From the NCBI RefSeq assembly GCF_013215705.1, contig NZ_JABSQR010000012.1, positions 86,415 through 150,414 on the forward strand: 64,000 bases of DNA, given 5' to 3'. Below, in pieces: positions 54,024 to 63,932 of this stretch. The DNA comes from Moritella sp. (lineage in GTDB: Bacteria; Pseudomonadota; Gammaproteobacteria; Enterobacterales; Moritellaceae). The translations under genes and the position numbers were made by a program. Under the pieces are notes generated by a model. That model had not been told where the DNA came from. It saw only the letters and a list, made by a program, of their open reading frames with translations, and ran no database searches. Positions within the stretch are counted from its first letter, which is position 1. Each line of letters starts with the position of its first letter.

Positions 54024-55907
54024 TTAGTCACGACGTGGACGACGTGGACGACGTTCTTCGCCACCAGTAGATTCACGACGTTCGCCACCACCAGTAGAAT
54101 CACGGCGTTGACCACGATGTCCGCGATCATTGTCACGTGCTGGACGATCGTTACTACGTGGCGCGCTGCTGCGTTCTTGACGACCTTCAGCTGCAACACC
54201 TTCAAGTTTGCTCATGCGTAATGCTTTGTTACAAACATAAACTTGTTGTAGTTGTTGTAACTGCTCGCTTGGCATACCTTTTGGTAATTCAATTGTTGAG
54301 TAGTCATCATGTAGACGGATACCGCCGATGTTACGGCTGTTGATATTCGCTTCATTAGCAATAGCGCCAACGATGTTCTTAACTTGAACACCATCATTAC
54401 GACCAACTTCAATACGGAAAACTTCCATTTCTGCAGCTGGACGACGCTCACCACGTTCGCCACGTTCAGGACGGTCACCACGATCACGGCGTTCGCCACG
54501 GTCGCCACGATCGTTGCGATCACGGCCACGATCACCACGGTCATCATCACGGAAGCTACGTTCACGACGTGGCGCTTCTGGTGGTAATACTAATGGTTTT
54601 TCTTTCTGAGCCATAAATAATAACGCAGATGCAAGATCTAATTCGCTTAGTTCTAACTCTTCAGAAAGTTGACCAACTAAGTTTTTGTAGAAATCTAGAT
54701 TTTCTTTACCAGAAGAAAGTTCAGATAACTGATCACGGAATGATGAAATACGTTTTTTCGTCACATCATCACGTGAAGGCAGATCCATCATAGTTAATGG
54801 CTGACGTGTAGCACGTTCAATCGCTTTTAATAAGCGACGTTCGCGTGGTGCTGCAAATAAGATTGCAGTACCTTTACGTCCAGCACGGCCTGTACGGCCA
54901 ATACGGTGAACGTATGATTCTGTATCAGTTGGGATATCGTAGTTAATTACGAGGTCAATACGAGGAACGTCAAGACCACGTGCCGCAACGTCAGTTGCGA
55001 TAACAATATCTAACTGGCCACTTTTCAGACGACTTACAGTGCGCTCACGCATTGCTTGGTTTAAGTCACCGTTTAGTGCAGCAGCAGAATAACCGCGTGC
55101 TTCTAATTTCTCAGCTAGTTCAACAGTCATTGTTTTAGTACGAGCAAAGATGATCACGCCATCGTAGTCTTCAGTTTCAAGAATACGTGTTAGGCCGTCA
55201 AGTTTTGCCTGTAAACCACCAATGATTAAACATTTTTGTTCAATGTTTTCAACAGTTGATGTTTTATTTGCAATTTTAACCGAAGTTGGGTTAGTCATAA
55301 AACGTTTGGTAATACGACGAATTTCTTCAGGCATAGTTGCAGAGAACAACGCCATTTGACGTTCTGCAGGTGTTTTAGACAGAATTGATTCTACATCGTC
55401 AATAAAGCCCATGCGTAGCATTTCATCAGCTTCATCAAGTACTAACGCTTTAATACCAGAAAGATCAAGCGTACCACGGTTAATGTGATCAATCACACGG
55501 CCAGGAGTACCAACAATCACTTGTGGGTTGCGTTTAAGTGCTTTTAGCTGAATCGGGTAGCTTTGACCACCGTAGATAGGTAACACATGGAATCCACGCA
55601 TATGACGTGAGTATGTTTGGAATGCTTCAGCAACTTGAATCGCTAACTCACGAGTTGGTGCTAGCACCAATATCTGTGGTTTAGTCAATGCAGTATCAAT
55701 GTTACTCAATAATGGTAATGCAAACGCAGCAGTTTTGCCCGTACCAGTCTGTGCCATACCTAGCACATCACCACCGTTCTGTAGTAACGGAATACATTCA
55801 GCTTGAATTGGCGTAGGTGCTTCATAACCTAGATCATTCAACACTTGTAAAATTGGTTCAGGTAAATTTAAATCAGTAAATTGTACTACGGGTGATGTAT
55901 CAGACAT
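54024..55907 (-). CDS. deaD: DEAD-box ATP-dependent RNA helicase DeaD/CsdA
   Basis: A 627-residue RNA helicase for ribosome assembly and cold-adapted RNA unwinding. Core motifs in order: AQTGTGKTAAFAL (about 47-59), PTRELAIQ, VLDEADEMLRMGF, SATMPEEI, then VATDVAARGLDVPR and HRIGRTGRAGRKG. A DbpA-type RNA-binding domain (about 475-560; EMEVFRIEVGRNDGVQVKNI) follows a long Arg/Gly/Asp-rich linker, and a second Arg/Gly-rich tail ends the protein. These charged tails help bind RNA. Its upstream region (55908-56254) contains a candidate CRP site. Confidence 0.95.
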   Translation of the reverse strand: MSDTSPVVQFTDLNLPEPILQVLNDLGYEAPTPIQAECIPLLQNGGDVLGMAQTGTGKTAAFALPLLSNIDTALTKPQILVLAPTRELAIQVAEAFQTYSRHMRGFHVLPIYGGQSYPIQLKALKRNPQVIVGTPGRVIDHINRGTLDLSGIKALVLDEADEMLRMGFIDDVESILSKTPAERQMALFSATMPEEIRRITKRFMTNPTSVKIANKTSTVENIEQKCLIIGGLQAKLDGLTRILETEDYDGVIIFARTKTMTVELAEKLEARGYSAAALNGDLNQAMRERTVSRLKSGQLDIVIATDVAARGLDVPRIDLVINYDIPTDTESYVHRIGRTGRAGRKGTAILFAAPRERRLLKAIERATRQPLTMMDLPSRDDVTKKRISSFRDQLSELSSGKENLDFYKNLVGQLSEELELSELDLASALLFMAQKEKPLVLPPEAPRRERSFRDDDRGDRGRDRNDRGDRGERRDRGDRPERGERGERRPAAEMEVFRIEVGRNDGVQVKNIVGAIANEANINSRNIGGIRLHDDYSTIELPKGMPSEQLQQLQQVYVCNKALRMSKLEGVAAEGRQERSSAPRSNDRPARDNDRGHRGQRRDSTGGGERRESTGGEERRPRRPRRD

Positions 55908-56078
55908 TCACGGGCCTCAGGTAGACGGGTCTTTGAATAAAGCTATATCAAATTATAGCTCCACATATTGTATTTCGTGCGCAAAATTAGTGGTCTTTTG
56001 CTCAAACTCTTTTAAGAGCGAAGCCACATAAAAAGGCCGACGTAGTATACTACAGTTAAAAATTAAAATCAGAATTTA

Positions 56079-56094
56079 TGCGATCTAAATCACA
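56079..56094. promoter_or_regulatory. CRP-type site candidate upstream of deaD
   Basis: TGCGATCTAAATCACA fits TGTGA-N6-TCACA at 9 of 10 conserved positions, 172 bases before the deaD start. A single-mismatch match in low-GC DNA could be chance. Confidence 0.4.
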
Positions 56095-56199
56095 TAAAAA
56101 GCAAAAAACATCTAACCGTTTAAAAAGAATAAATAAAAATCAACAACTTAAAACTTGATAATAAAAACAAGTTAATATTATAAAATGTTACTCAAAAAA

Positions 56200-56227
56200 A
56201 AACCTCACCTCAAAAGAGGTAAGGTTT
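56200..56227 (-). terminator. Terminator after prfC
   Basis: Twelve-base stem (AAACCTCACCTC with GAGGTAAGGTTT, one mismatch), 4-base loop; the minus strand continues with nine T. Confidence 0.85.
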
Positions 56228-56254
56228 ATGACTAAATCCAGTAAAATTTGTCGC

Positions 56255-57841
56255 TTAGTGCTCGCGAGTCTCACGGAAAATAATATCAGGATAACGCTCT
56301 TGTGCAAGGCGTAAATTAACCATAGTCGGAGCAATATAGGTTAAGTTATTACCACCATCTAATGCAATATTGTCCCAGGCTTTCTTTTTGAACTCTTCTA
56401 ACTTACGTGGATCTTCACAATCAACCCAACGTGCAGTCGCCACGCTGATGCCTTCATAAATCGCATCCACTTTATATTCACTACGTAAGCGATGCACCAC
56501 CACATCAAACTGCAGTACACCAACTGCGCCTACGATCAAATCGTTAGAGCGTTGAGGACGGAACACCTGTACGGCACCTTCTTCAGACAACTGAATCAGA
56601 CCTTTTTGCAATTGCTTTTGCTTTAGTGGATCTTTCAAACGAATACGACGGAACATTTCCGGCGCAAAGTTAGGAATACCAGTAAATTTCAATAACTCAC
56701 CTTGGGTAAACGTATCACCGATTTGGATCGTACCATGGTTGTGTAGACCAATAATATCACCCGGATATGCTTCTTCAGTTTGAGTACGATCACCCGCCAT
56801 AAAGGTGACCGCATCGGAAATGCTGACATCTTTATTTAAACGTACATGCTTCATTTTCATGCCTTTGCTGTATTTTCCAGAGCAAACGCGCATGAAAGCA
56901 ATACGGTCACGGTGTTTTGGATCCATATTCGCCTGGATCTTAAAGATGAAACCAGAGAAGTCATCTTCATTTGGCTTAACTGTACGTTGATCTGTTACAC
57001 GAGGTTGCGGCTTAGGTGCCCACTCGATTAAACCATCAAGTACATGATCAACACCAAAGTTACCGAGCGCGGTACCAAAGTATACCGGCGTTAATTCACC
57101 CGCCATAAATAATTCATAATCGAATTTATTTGCCGCGCCTTGAACAAGCTCCATCTCTTCACGTAATTGCTCAGCGTAATCGCCGAGTGCTTCGTCAAGT
57201 TCTGGGTTGTTAATGCCTTTAATCACACGACTGTCTTGGATCATATGACCCTGACCAGAGTTATACATGATCACTTCATCACGTAGAATGTGGTAAACAC
57301 CTTTTAGTTCTTTGCCCATGCCGATCGGCCAAGTAATGGGTGCACATGCAATTTTTAATACTTCTTCAACTTCATCCATCAAATCAATTGGATCGCGAAT
57401 ATCACGGTCAATTTTATTCATGAAGGTAATAATTGGTGTATCACGCAAGCGTGTTACTTCCATCAATTTTACGGTACGTGTTTCTACGCCTTTGGCCGAG
57501 TCAATGACCATTAAGCATGAGTCGACAGCGGTTAGGGTACGGTAAGTATCTTCCGAGAAATCTTCATGTCCAGGCGTATCCAGTAAGTTAATTAACCGGT
57601 CACGATACGGGAACTGCATGACCGAGGTGGTTACCGAAATACCACGTTCTTTTTCCATTTCCATCCAGTCAGATTTAGCATGCTGACCTGATTTTTTACC
57701 TTTCACAGTACCGGCTTTTTGTAAGGCGTTGCCGAATAATAATACTTTTTCGGTAATCGTTGTTTTACCAGCATCGGGATGCGAGATAATCGCAAAAGTA
57801 CGTCTTTTCGACACCTCTTGCTCAAGAATGCTATTTGACAT
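56255..57841 (-). CDS. prfC: Peptide chain release factor 3
   Basis: A translational GTPase that recycles release factors RF1 and RF2. The 528-residue length matches E. coli RF3 (529). G1 is [14 protein letters not shown] (about 19-32), G2 is within [12 protein letters not shown]3 is [15 protein letters not shown], and G4 [11 protein letters not shown]. The C-terminal RF3 domain has [17 protein letters not shown]. It is encoded near rimI and holD as in E. coli. It is followed by a strong terminator. Confidence 0.97.
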   Translation of the reverse strand: MSNSILEQEVSKRRTFAIISHPDAGKTTITEKVLLFGNALQKAGTVKGKKSGQHAKSDWMEMEKERGISVTTSVMQFPYRDRLINLLDTPGHEDFSEDTYRTLTAVDSCLMVIDSAKGVETRTVKLMEVTRLRDTPIITFMNKIDRDIRDPIDLMDEVEEVLKIACAPITWPIGMGKELKGVYHILRDEVIMYNSGQGHMIQDSRVIKGINNPELDEALGDYAEQLREEMELVQGAANKFDYELFMAGELTPVYFGTALGNFGVDHVLDGLIEWAPKPQPRVTDQRTVKPNEDDFSGFIFKIQANMDPKHRDRIAFMRVCSGKYSKGMKMKHVRLNKDVSISDAVTFMAGDRTQTEEAYPGDIIGLHNHGTIQIGDTFTQGELLKFTGIPNFAPEMFRRIRLKDPLKQKQLQKGLIQLSEEGAVQVFRPQRSNDLIVGAVGVLQFDVVVHRLRSEYKVDAIYEGISVATARWVDCEDPRKLEEFKKKAWDNIALDGGNNLTYIAPTMVNLRLAQERYPDIIFRETREH

Positions 57842-57921
57842 GAATGAGTCTTCTCATTGGGTTAGATCTAATGGGCGCTATTTTCGCTGAAATCACAGTA
57901 AGACACAAGGTCGAGCTGCAA

Positions 57922-59646
57922 TTAATAATTGGCAATTTCAGTTAATGCTTCATGTAATGTCGGACTAAAAGAGGTCACGCCGCCAATAGGCTGCACACCC
58001 GCTCTGGCTAACGTTTTTAATGGTTGAAATTGCAGATCACAAAATATCACTTGGGTATTGTAGATCTTACACTGATTAATGAATTGCTCCATAGCGGCTA
58101 GCCCGCCAGCATCGAGTAATGGCACAGCATCTAAATACAGCACAAAACCATCAACCTCATTGGTTTTATCCGCTAACTCTGAAAATACGCGATCGGCAGC
58201 CGCAAAAAATAATGGTCCGTTAATTTTAAATACCCGCCAACCAGCCGGAATTTTAGTGGTTATAAGCCGTTTATTATCGGTAATATCGGTGACTTTAACC
58301 ATTTCTGCAATTTCTTTCATGAACAATACCGCTGCTAACAAGATGCCAGCTGTAATTGCCAATACCATATCAAACACAATAGTAAACGAAAAACAAATGG
58401 CGAAAACCCAAAGGTCACTCTTCGGCGCGGTCTTTAATAAGTGTAATGCTTTGCCCGCTTCGCTCATATTCCAAGCCACAACGAGTAATAACGCGGCCAT
58501 CGAAGACATAGGTAAATAAGCCAGTAATGGTGCTAGTAACACTAAACTCGCCAACACCACTAAACCGTGAATAATAGCTGATATCGGTGTTTGCGCGCCG
58601 GCTTTAACATTCGCAGCAGAGCGAGCAATCGCGGCCGTCGCGGTAATGCCACCAAAAAATGGCACCACAATATTACCAATGCCTTGACCGAGTAATTCAC
58701 TATTCGCACTATGGCGTTTACCTGTCATGCCATCCAGCACTACTGCACACAGTAAGGATTCGATTGCGCCTAACATGGCAATCGCAAATGCCGCAGGTAA
58801 TAGATCAGAAATTAACTTCCAGCTCAGTACTAGCGGTTGTCCATTCGCACCGGCTTGTAACCACGGCCACTCGAAAGAAGGTAAATAGGGTGGAATACCT
58901 GCACCTTGAGTACCGTCAGGTAATAAATAATGGAAGCGACTACCAATAGTAGCAATATCCATCCCCCAATCATTTAATACCACAGCCAATAAACTGCCGA
59001 GGATAACCGCAGGTAAATGAGCCGGTACCACGGTTTTAAATTTAGGCCAAACCAGCATGATAACAAGCGTAAACGCCGCAACTGCAAAACTCGGTAAATG
59101 TAAATAAGGCAATGCATTGGCTAATACAGCCAGTTTATCCCAATAATGTTCCGGTAAAGACTCGACAGGAAGACCAAAAAAATCTTTCACCTGCAATGTT
59201 GCAATAACCACCGCAATACCACCGGTAAAACCGAGGGTTACAGCATCTGGGATATACTCAATAAAACGCCCAAGACGTAATACTGCCATGATGACTAAGA
59301 TCAACCCCGACATTATCGTTGCTAATAATAAACCGCCAAAACCATACTGCTGAACAATGGGATAGAGGATAACAACAAAAGCCGCAGTGGGTCCTGAAAT
59401 GCTATAGCGACTACCACCCGATATTGCAATCACAATACCACCGATAATTGCCGTATAAAGTCCATATTGAGGTGCAACACCACTCGCAATAGCAAGCGCC
59501 ATCGCTAAAGGAATAGCAATGATACCAACTGTGATACCCGCTAATAGATCTTTTCCGAATTTAGCCGAGTTATAATCAGAACGACTAAACGACTCACGTA
59601 AAGCATGGGCAATACGTAACGAAAAAAGATGAGCCCTATGCTGCAT
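57922..59646 (-). CDS. SulP/SLC26-family anion transporter with STAS domain
   Basis: A 574-residue inner-membrane transporter. The N-terminal domain has the SLC26 start DLLAGITVGIIAIPLAMALA and the anion-site segment SISGPTAAFVVILYP, with about 12-14 helices to residue 430; the cytoplasmic STAS domain (about 450-570) has VFKINGPLFFAAADRVFSEL and LYLDAVPLLDAGGLAAMEQF. Family members carry sulphate, bicarbonate, or dicarboxylates; substrate cannot be told here. Divergent from ppaC, with 314 bp between. Confidence 0.92.
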   Translation of the reverse strand: MQHRAHLFSLRIAHALRESFSRSDYNSAKFGKDLLAGITVGIIAIPLAMALAIASGVAPQYGLYTAIIGGIVIAISGGSRYSISGPTAAFVVILYPIVQQYGFGGLLLATIMSGLILVIMAVLRLGRFIEYIPDAVTLGFTGGIAVVIATLQVKDFFGLPVESLPEHYWDKLAVLANALPYLHLPSFAVAAFTLVIMLVWPKFKTVVPAHLPAVILGSLLAVVLNDWGMDIATIGSRFHYLLPDGTQGAGIPPYLPSFEWPWLQAGANGQPLVLSWKLISDLLPAAFAIAMLGAIESLLCAVVLDGMTGKRHSANSELLGQGIGNIVVPFFGGITATAAIARSAANVKAGAQTPISAIIHGLVVLASLVLLAPLLAYLPMSSMAALLLVVAWNMSEAGKALHLLKTAPKSDLWVFAICFSFTIVFDMVLAITAGILLAAVLFMKEIAEMVKVTDITDNKRLITTKIPAGWRVFKINGPLFFAAADRVFSELADKTNEVDGFVLYLDAVPLLDAGGLAAMEQFINQCKIYNTQVIFCDLQFQPLKTLARAGVQPIGGVTSFSPTLHEALTEIANY

Positions 59647-59960
59647 TATACCGCCTTAAAGTGTTAATTAGATCACGCAATTATAATCGTCTTAGTAACA
59701 GATACAATCAAGGTCACGTCATTTCACGACAAAATAGTCGTTTGCTTGATTCACATCAGAATTACCGACTAATTGCCATAATATGTGTTCATGATCACAT
59801 TAAAGATTCGATGTTATACTTAATTAATGAATAATAGTCGATAGAAAAACGTAAATAATCCGTGGAAATAATGCCGAGATCGAGCAGATAAGGTTGCACA
59901 GCTTAACCGAGATCACTATTATGTTCATTAATCCATAAACCTATAATTAATTTGGAAGCA
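59647..59960. other. Divergent promoter region, SulP gene and ppaC
   Basis: A 314-bp gap. A CRP-type site candidate is at 59784-59799 (TGTGTTCATGATCACA, 9 of 10 conserved positions). GGA before the ATG at 59961 is the ppaC ribosome-binding site. No gene or repeat seen. Confidence 0.5.
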
Positions 59961-60881
59961 ATGATGTTAGTACTAGGACACACAAACCCTGATTGTGACA
60001 GCTTAGCAGGCTCAATCTCTCTATCTGCATTTTTAACAAAACGCGATGGCAAAACAGTAACACCTATTATGCAAGGCGAACCAAATGCAGAAGGTCTTTT
60101 CCTGCTTGAACAAGCTGGTCTAGCGTGCCCTGAAATCCGTACATCAATTGCTGGTGAAGAAGTTTGGATCATTGATTACTCTGACTTCAACCAAGCACCA
60201 AAAGATGCTCGCCAAGCTACAATTCGCGGTATCGTTGATCACCACAAACTCGGTGACTTCGAAACAGATGAGCAACTTGAAGCATGGATCTGGCCTTGCG
60301 GCTGTTCAAATACGATTGTTTACAACATGTACAAGATCAACAACATCGACATCGACCAGAAAGTTGCAGTGATGATGTTAGGTGCAATCTTAAGTGACAC
60401 AGTACACTTCAACTCTCCGACCTGTACACAAATCGATATTGATGCCGCACACGAACTGGCTAAAATTGCTGGTATTGATGATATTGATGCATTCGTTACC
60501 GCACAATTTGCAGCGAAATCAGACATTGCAGCAGTGCCTTCTGAAGAACTAATCTTACGTGATCTTAAAGTTTACACCATTGGAGACAAAGACTTCTCAA
60601 TTGCACAAATAGAGATCACTAACATTGATCTCGCACTGTCACGCAAAGCAGAACTACAAACTGAACTTGTTAAATATAAAGCTGAGCACGGTTACCACAC
60701 CGCGTTAGTATTACTCACCGATATTACTAACCTAAACTCTGTCGCTTTAATCGAAAGTGAAGAAAGTGCGTTAGTAGCAGAAACACTTGGCGGTACCTTC
60801 GTTGACGAGCTTATCGACTTACCAAATGTTGTAAGCCGTAAAAAACAAGTATTACCACCGCTACAAACACAATTTAAGTAA
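59961..60881 (+). CDS. ppaC: Manganese-dependent inorganic pyrophosphatase (family II)
   Basis: Cytoplasmic hydrolysis of pyrophosphate by a DHH-family enzyme of about 306 residues. The N-terminus VLGHTNPDCDSLAGS carries the first metal ligands (His, two Asp), GIVDHHKLGDF is the DHH motif (about 95-105), GAILSDTVHFNSPTCT holds the conserved Asp and Thr, and the C-terminal SRKKQVLPPL is the DHHA2 substrate loop. Start: the ATG at 59961 or 59964. Family II enzymes are scattered in vibrios and their relatives in place of, or besides, family I. Confidence 0.96.
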   Translation: MMLVLGHTNPDCDSLAGSISLSAFLTKRDGKTVTPIMQGEPNAEGLFLLEQAGLACPEIRTSIAGEEVWIIDYSDFNQAPKDARQATIRGIVDHHKLGDFETDEQLEAWIWPCGCSNTIVYNMYKINNIDIDQKVAVMMLGAILSDTVHFNSPTCTQIDIDAAHELAKIAGIDDIDAFVTAQFAAKSDIAAVPSEELILRDLKVYTIGDKDFSIAQIEITNIDLALSRKAELQTELVKYKAEHGYHTALVLLTDITNLNSVALIESEESALVAETLGGTFVDELIDLPNVVSRKKQVLPPLQTQFK

Positions 60882-60926
60882 ACCTTCATCGATGCCTGCG
60901 AGCATAATGCCGTAGTGTGAAGACTA

Positions 60927-60952
60927 AAAAGGGAGCTAATTAGCTCCCTTTT
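60927..60952. terminator. Bidirectional terminator between ppaC and acyl-CoA synthetase gene
   Basis: Perfect 11-base stem (AAAAGGGAGCT/AGCTCCCTTTT) with 4-base loop. A-run and T-run on the two sides serve both convergent genes. Confidence 0.85.
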
Positions 60953-60976
60953 CTATACTTAGCGATTACTTGACGA

Positions 60977-62764
60977 TCATTTTTTATCACTGTTATACAT
61001 TTCATCAATGTCTTTTTTGTATTCACTTTCAATGACTTTACGACGTAACTTAAGTGTCGGTGTGATCTCACCTTTTTTCATACAAAATTCACGATTAAGT
61101 AATTTGAATTTTTTTACTTTTTCAAAGTTAGCCAATTCACTTTGTAAATCTTGTAAACGTTTTTCAAACATAGTAACGATATGACTATGACGCAGCAGTT
61201 CGGCTTTACTTGAAAACTGTAAATTAATCGAGTTGGCGTATTCTTCTAATGCATCAAATGATGGCACGATTAACGCACTCACAAAATGACGTGAATCAGC
61301 AAAAATCGCAACCTGATCAATAAAGTGATCTTTATTTAATGTGCCTTCAACCAGCTGTGGTGCGATATATTTACCATTTGATGTTTTCATTAGTTCTTTA
61401 ATACGTTCCGTCATGACGACTTCACCATTGGCTAAAATCTTACCTGCATCACCGGTTTTCAGCCAACCATCAATAAAGTTCTTTTCGGTTTCTTCAGGCA
61501 TGTTGTAATAACCCTTCATTACCGTATCACTGCGTATTAATATCTCGTTATCATCGCCGATTTTCACTTCCATATCAGGTAATGGTAGACCGATAGAGCT
61601 AAAGTCATAGCCGGTTCCACGATGACAACATACTGTCGCCGTGGTTTCTGTCATACCATAACCAGCTTGAATCTGAATGCCTATGGACTGAAAGAACTGG
61701 TTTATATTCGGATCAACTTTCGCACCACCACAAGGTAAAAAGCGTGTATTTCCACCAAGAATGCCGCGTAGTTTAGAGAAGATAAGCCTGTCAGCAAGTT
61801 TATGCTGGCTAGCTAACCAAAAAGAGGGCTGTTGGTTACGATGAACAAGTTTAAAATGGGCTAAGCCGACTTTAGTCGCCCAGCCAAACAGCGCCTTTTT
61901 AACCGCCGATGCTGATTCTAATCGGCTATGAATAGTACTGTATATTTTTTCGTATAAACGTGGCACTGCGACTAATAGCGTAGGTTTAACTTCAGCGATA
62001 ACATCAATAATCAATTTTGGATTTTCGAGATGCACGTTTTGTGCACCACAATGCATTAGATAAAAAGACCAAGTACGCTCGAGCACGTGGCTTAACGGCA
62101 AGAAGGCGATTGAAGTATCCGTTTCTGATACATCAATCATCTTGTCATGACTCGCGAAGGCAGCAGCAAAGTTAGTATAATCGAGCATGACACCTTTTGG
62201 TTGCCCTGTGGTACCAGAAGTATAAATAAGGGTAACCAGATCGTCCATATTCGCATCAGTCAATCGTTGTTCAAATTCTGCATCGGATGCTTGATTGCCT
62301 TGCTGGATAAAAGCAGAAAAGTACATTGCATTTGATTCACCTTTTAAGTCTATAACATCCGTCAGCGCAATGATCAGCTTTAAGTCATTCGTTGCTAATA
62401 GTTCAAGGGCTTTATCGAACTGTTCTTGACCACCGACAAATAGATAATCGATATCTGCATTTTTAACAATATAGCGAGTTTGCGCTGTGGTATTGGTAGG
62501 ATAGATAGGAACAGTAACACAACGCGCAGCTAAAATACCTAAATCAGCAAAGCTCCATTCAGGACGATTGTTTGCCAAGATGCCGACTTTAGCTTGCACT
62601 TCACAGCCAAGAAACAACAATGCTTTAGCTACCCGATCTGAGTTATCGAGTAACGTAGACCAGTTGATATCTTGCCATTCACCGTGTTCTTTAAAACGAA
62701 TTGCGGTTGTTGTTTTACGTGCCGCAAATTTAGATCTGAAACTGTTTACTAAATGTTGGGTCAT
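60977..62764 (-). CDS. Long-chain acyl-CoA synthetase (AMP-forming)
   Basis: A 595-residue adenylate-forming enzyme activating fatty acids with CoA, of the FAA1-type long form and not the E. coli FadD subgroup. The AMP motif is TLIYTSGTTGQPKGVMLDYT (about 175-195), then AGYGMTETTATVCCHRG, GWLKTGDAGKILANGEVVM and MTERIKELMKTSNGKYIAP, the long-chain hallmark. The N-terminus lacks a signal; it should be cytoplasmic or membrane-associated. No fad-type operator was identified upstream. It is a single gene between two terminators' reach. Confidence 0.92.
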   Translation of the reverse strand: MTQHLVNSFRSKFAARKTTTAIRFKEHGEWQDINWSTLLDNSDRVAKALLFLGCEVQAKVGILANNRPEWSFADLGILAARCVTVPIYPTNTTAQTRYIVKNADIDYLFVGGQEQFDKALELLATNDLKLIIALTDVIDLKGESNAMYFSAFIQQGNQASDAEFEQRLTDANMDDLVTLIYTSGTTGQPKGVMLDYTNFAAAFASHDKMIDVSETDTSIAFLPLSHVLERTWSFYLMHCGAQNVHLENPKLIIDVIAEVKPTLLVAVPRLYEKIYSTIHSRLESASAVKKALFGWATKVGLAHFKLVHRNQQPSFWLASQHKLADRLIFSKLRGILGGNTRFLPCGGAKVDPNINQFFQSIGIQIQAGYGMTETTATVCCHRGTGYDFSSIGLPLPDMEVKIGDDNEILIRSDTVMKGYYNMPEETEKNFIDGWLKTGDAGKILANGEVVMTERIKELMKTSNGKYIAPQLVEGTLNKDHFIDQVAIFADSRHFVSALIVPSFDALEEYANSINLQFSSKAELLRHSHIVTMFEKRLQDLQSELANFEKVKKFKLLNREFCMKKGEITPTLKLRRKVIESEYKKDIDEMYNSDKK

Positions 62765-62896
62765 TAGCTTCTCTGATTATCCATTAGTAGAATTAACGCA
62801 TGATACGTCACGGATAGTAATCATTAATCAGGAATAAGTATACAAGCAATAGACGTTCCCTATTACAAAAAGACTAAAGAATCACCATGTCTTGTT

Positions 62897-63337
62897 TTAG
62901 ACTATGTAGCACATCATAATCGCATCTTCTCTGCCTTTCGCCGCTGGATAATAATTAATGCGGCGATCGACCTCATTAAAGCCAGTGTTTAAATAAAGTT
63001 GGTAAGCACCTCGATTAGACTCGCGAACTTCTAGCCACAACTGAAACAACTCTTGCTGTTGGCATTCTTTAATTAAGTGGTTAATAAGCAGCTTACCGTA
63101 ACCCTTACCTTGATGCTCAGGCGCAACGGCAATATTCAGCAGACTTGCTTCTCCAGCCACTTGGTTAGCAAAGTAATAACCTAGTATTTTCTCATCTTTC
63201 ACTAATAGAAAATTAAAGTATCGAGCCCCAAAATTACTGGCTAAGATCTTATCTGACCAAGGAAATGCATGGCTCGCAGTTTCAACTTTTTGGACTAAGG
63301 GTAAATGTTCAAGTGTTAGCGGTATGATTTTTGGCAT
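62897..63337 (-). CDS. rimI: Ribosomal protein S18 alanine N-acetyltransferase RimI
   Basis: GNAT-family acetyltransferase that acetylates the N-terminal Ala of ribosomal protein S18. The 146-residue protein (E. coli 148) has the acetyl-CoA loop LLNIAVAPEHQGKGYGKLLI (about 65-84), FNFLLVKDEKILGYYF upstream and VRESNRGAYQLYLNTGFNEV downstream. I start at MPKIIPLTLEHL (63337), 10 bases after the holD stop; the frame extends 26 codons further but would overlap holD. The holD-rimI pair is conserved in E. coli. Confidence 0.93.
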   Translation of the reverse strand: MPKIIPLTLEHLPLVQKVETASHAFPWSDKILASNFGARYFNFLLVKDEKILGYYFANQVAGEASLLNIAVAPEHQGKGYGKLLINHLIKECQQQELFQLWLEVRESNRGAYQLYLNTGFNEVDRRINYYPAAKGREDAIMMCYIV

Positions 63338-63347
63338 TAAAGACTCG

Positions 63348-63749
63348 TTATTGCATATAACTGACGATTTGTTGCCAAAGCTGCTTTTTCGCTTGAGCAG
63401 AATGCAACAGTACATCTAAATGAGGTGATGATAGTTGCTGTTTTGCAGCAAGATCAGATTGTTTACAGCCAATCGTCCAGATCCATTCCGGCGTTTGGTA
63501 ATAATACTTTAGCTCTTCTTCGGTGATGATATGGCTTTGATTTAGTTCAAACTGTAACGTACGCAAAATTTGTTTAATAAATTGGCTATGTGGGGCAAGT
63601 TTATCGTTAGCGATAATTAAAATTTGGCAATGTTTGGGTAATGCTATTTTTTCAGCTTGACTAGCGAGATGAGGAAATTGTTCAGGCTTATGACATTGCC
63701 ATAATGTGATACCCATTTGCTGCAAGTAATAACGTGAAAAATTACTCAT
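63348..63749 (-). CDS. holD: DNA polymerase III psi subunit HolD
   Basis: A 133-residue protein linking clamp loader and SSB through the chi subunit. The N-terminus SNFSRYYLQQMGITLWQCHK is the chi-binding part, and the body has LIIANDKLAPHSQFIKQILR and YYYQTPEWIWTIGCKQ. Sequence drift is high in this family, but length, the Met-Gly-Ile-x-x-Trp motif and neighbourhood with rimI fix the call. It follows the tRNA-Trp gene on the same strand. Confidence 0.9.
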   Translation of the reverse strand: MSNFSRYYLQQMGITLWQCHKPEQFPHLASQAEKIALPKHCQILIIANDKLAPHSQFIKQILRTLQFELNQSHIITEEELKYYYQTPEWIWTIGCKQSDLAAKQQLSSPHLDVLLHSAQAKKQLWQQIVSYMQ

Positions 63750-63784
63750 TGGATAACCATATCATGAAGATTAACAGAAGAAAT

Positions 63785-63860
63785 TGGCAGGGGTGGAGAG
63801 ATTCGAACTCCCATCACGCGGATTTGGAATCCGCTGCTCTGCCGTTGGAGCTACACCCCT
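63785..63860 (-). tRNA. tRNA-Trp (anticodon CCA)
   Basis: The minus strand from 63860 folds as a cloverleaf: acceptor AGGGGTG/CACCCCT, anticodon stem CGGAT-TCCAAAT-style loop giving CCA, T-arm GGGAG-TTCGAAT-CTCTC... with TTCGAAT, and encoded CCA end at 63785-63787. Total 76 bases. It lies about 70 bases past the 5S gene, so it is the distal tRNA of an rRNA operon. Confidence 0.97.
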
Positions 63861-63932
63861 AAAACTGTCTATTTAAGACTACGTCTTAAATAATATCTAC
63901 TCAGACTAGGTCTAAATACATAGTAATTTGGC

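Larger units (their letters stand above)
55908..56254. other. deaD upstream region and prfC 3' region
   Basis: A 347-bp gap with the prfC terminator (56200-56227) and a CRP-type site (56079-56094). In E. coli deaD has a very long 5' leader; the space here would allow one of up to about 250 bases. Nothing else seen. Confidence 0.6.

Noticed and set aside
54020..54565. Long overlapping frames rich in Val, Ile and Thr over the deaD 3' part
   Set aside because: These are frame shadows of the Arg/Gly/Asp-rich helicase tail.
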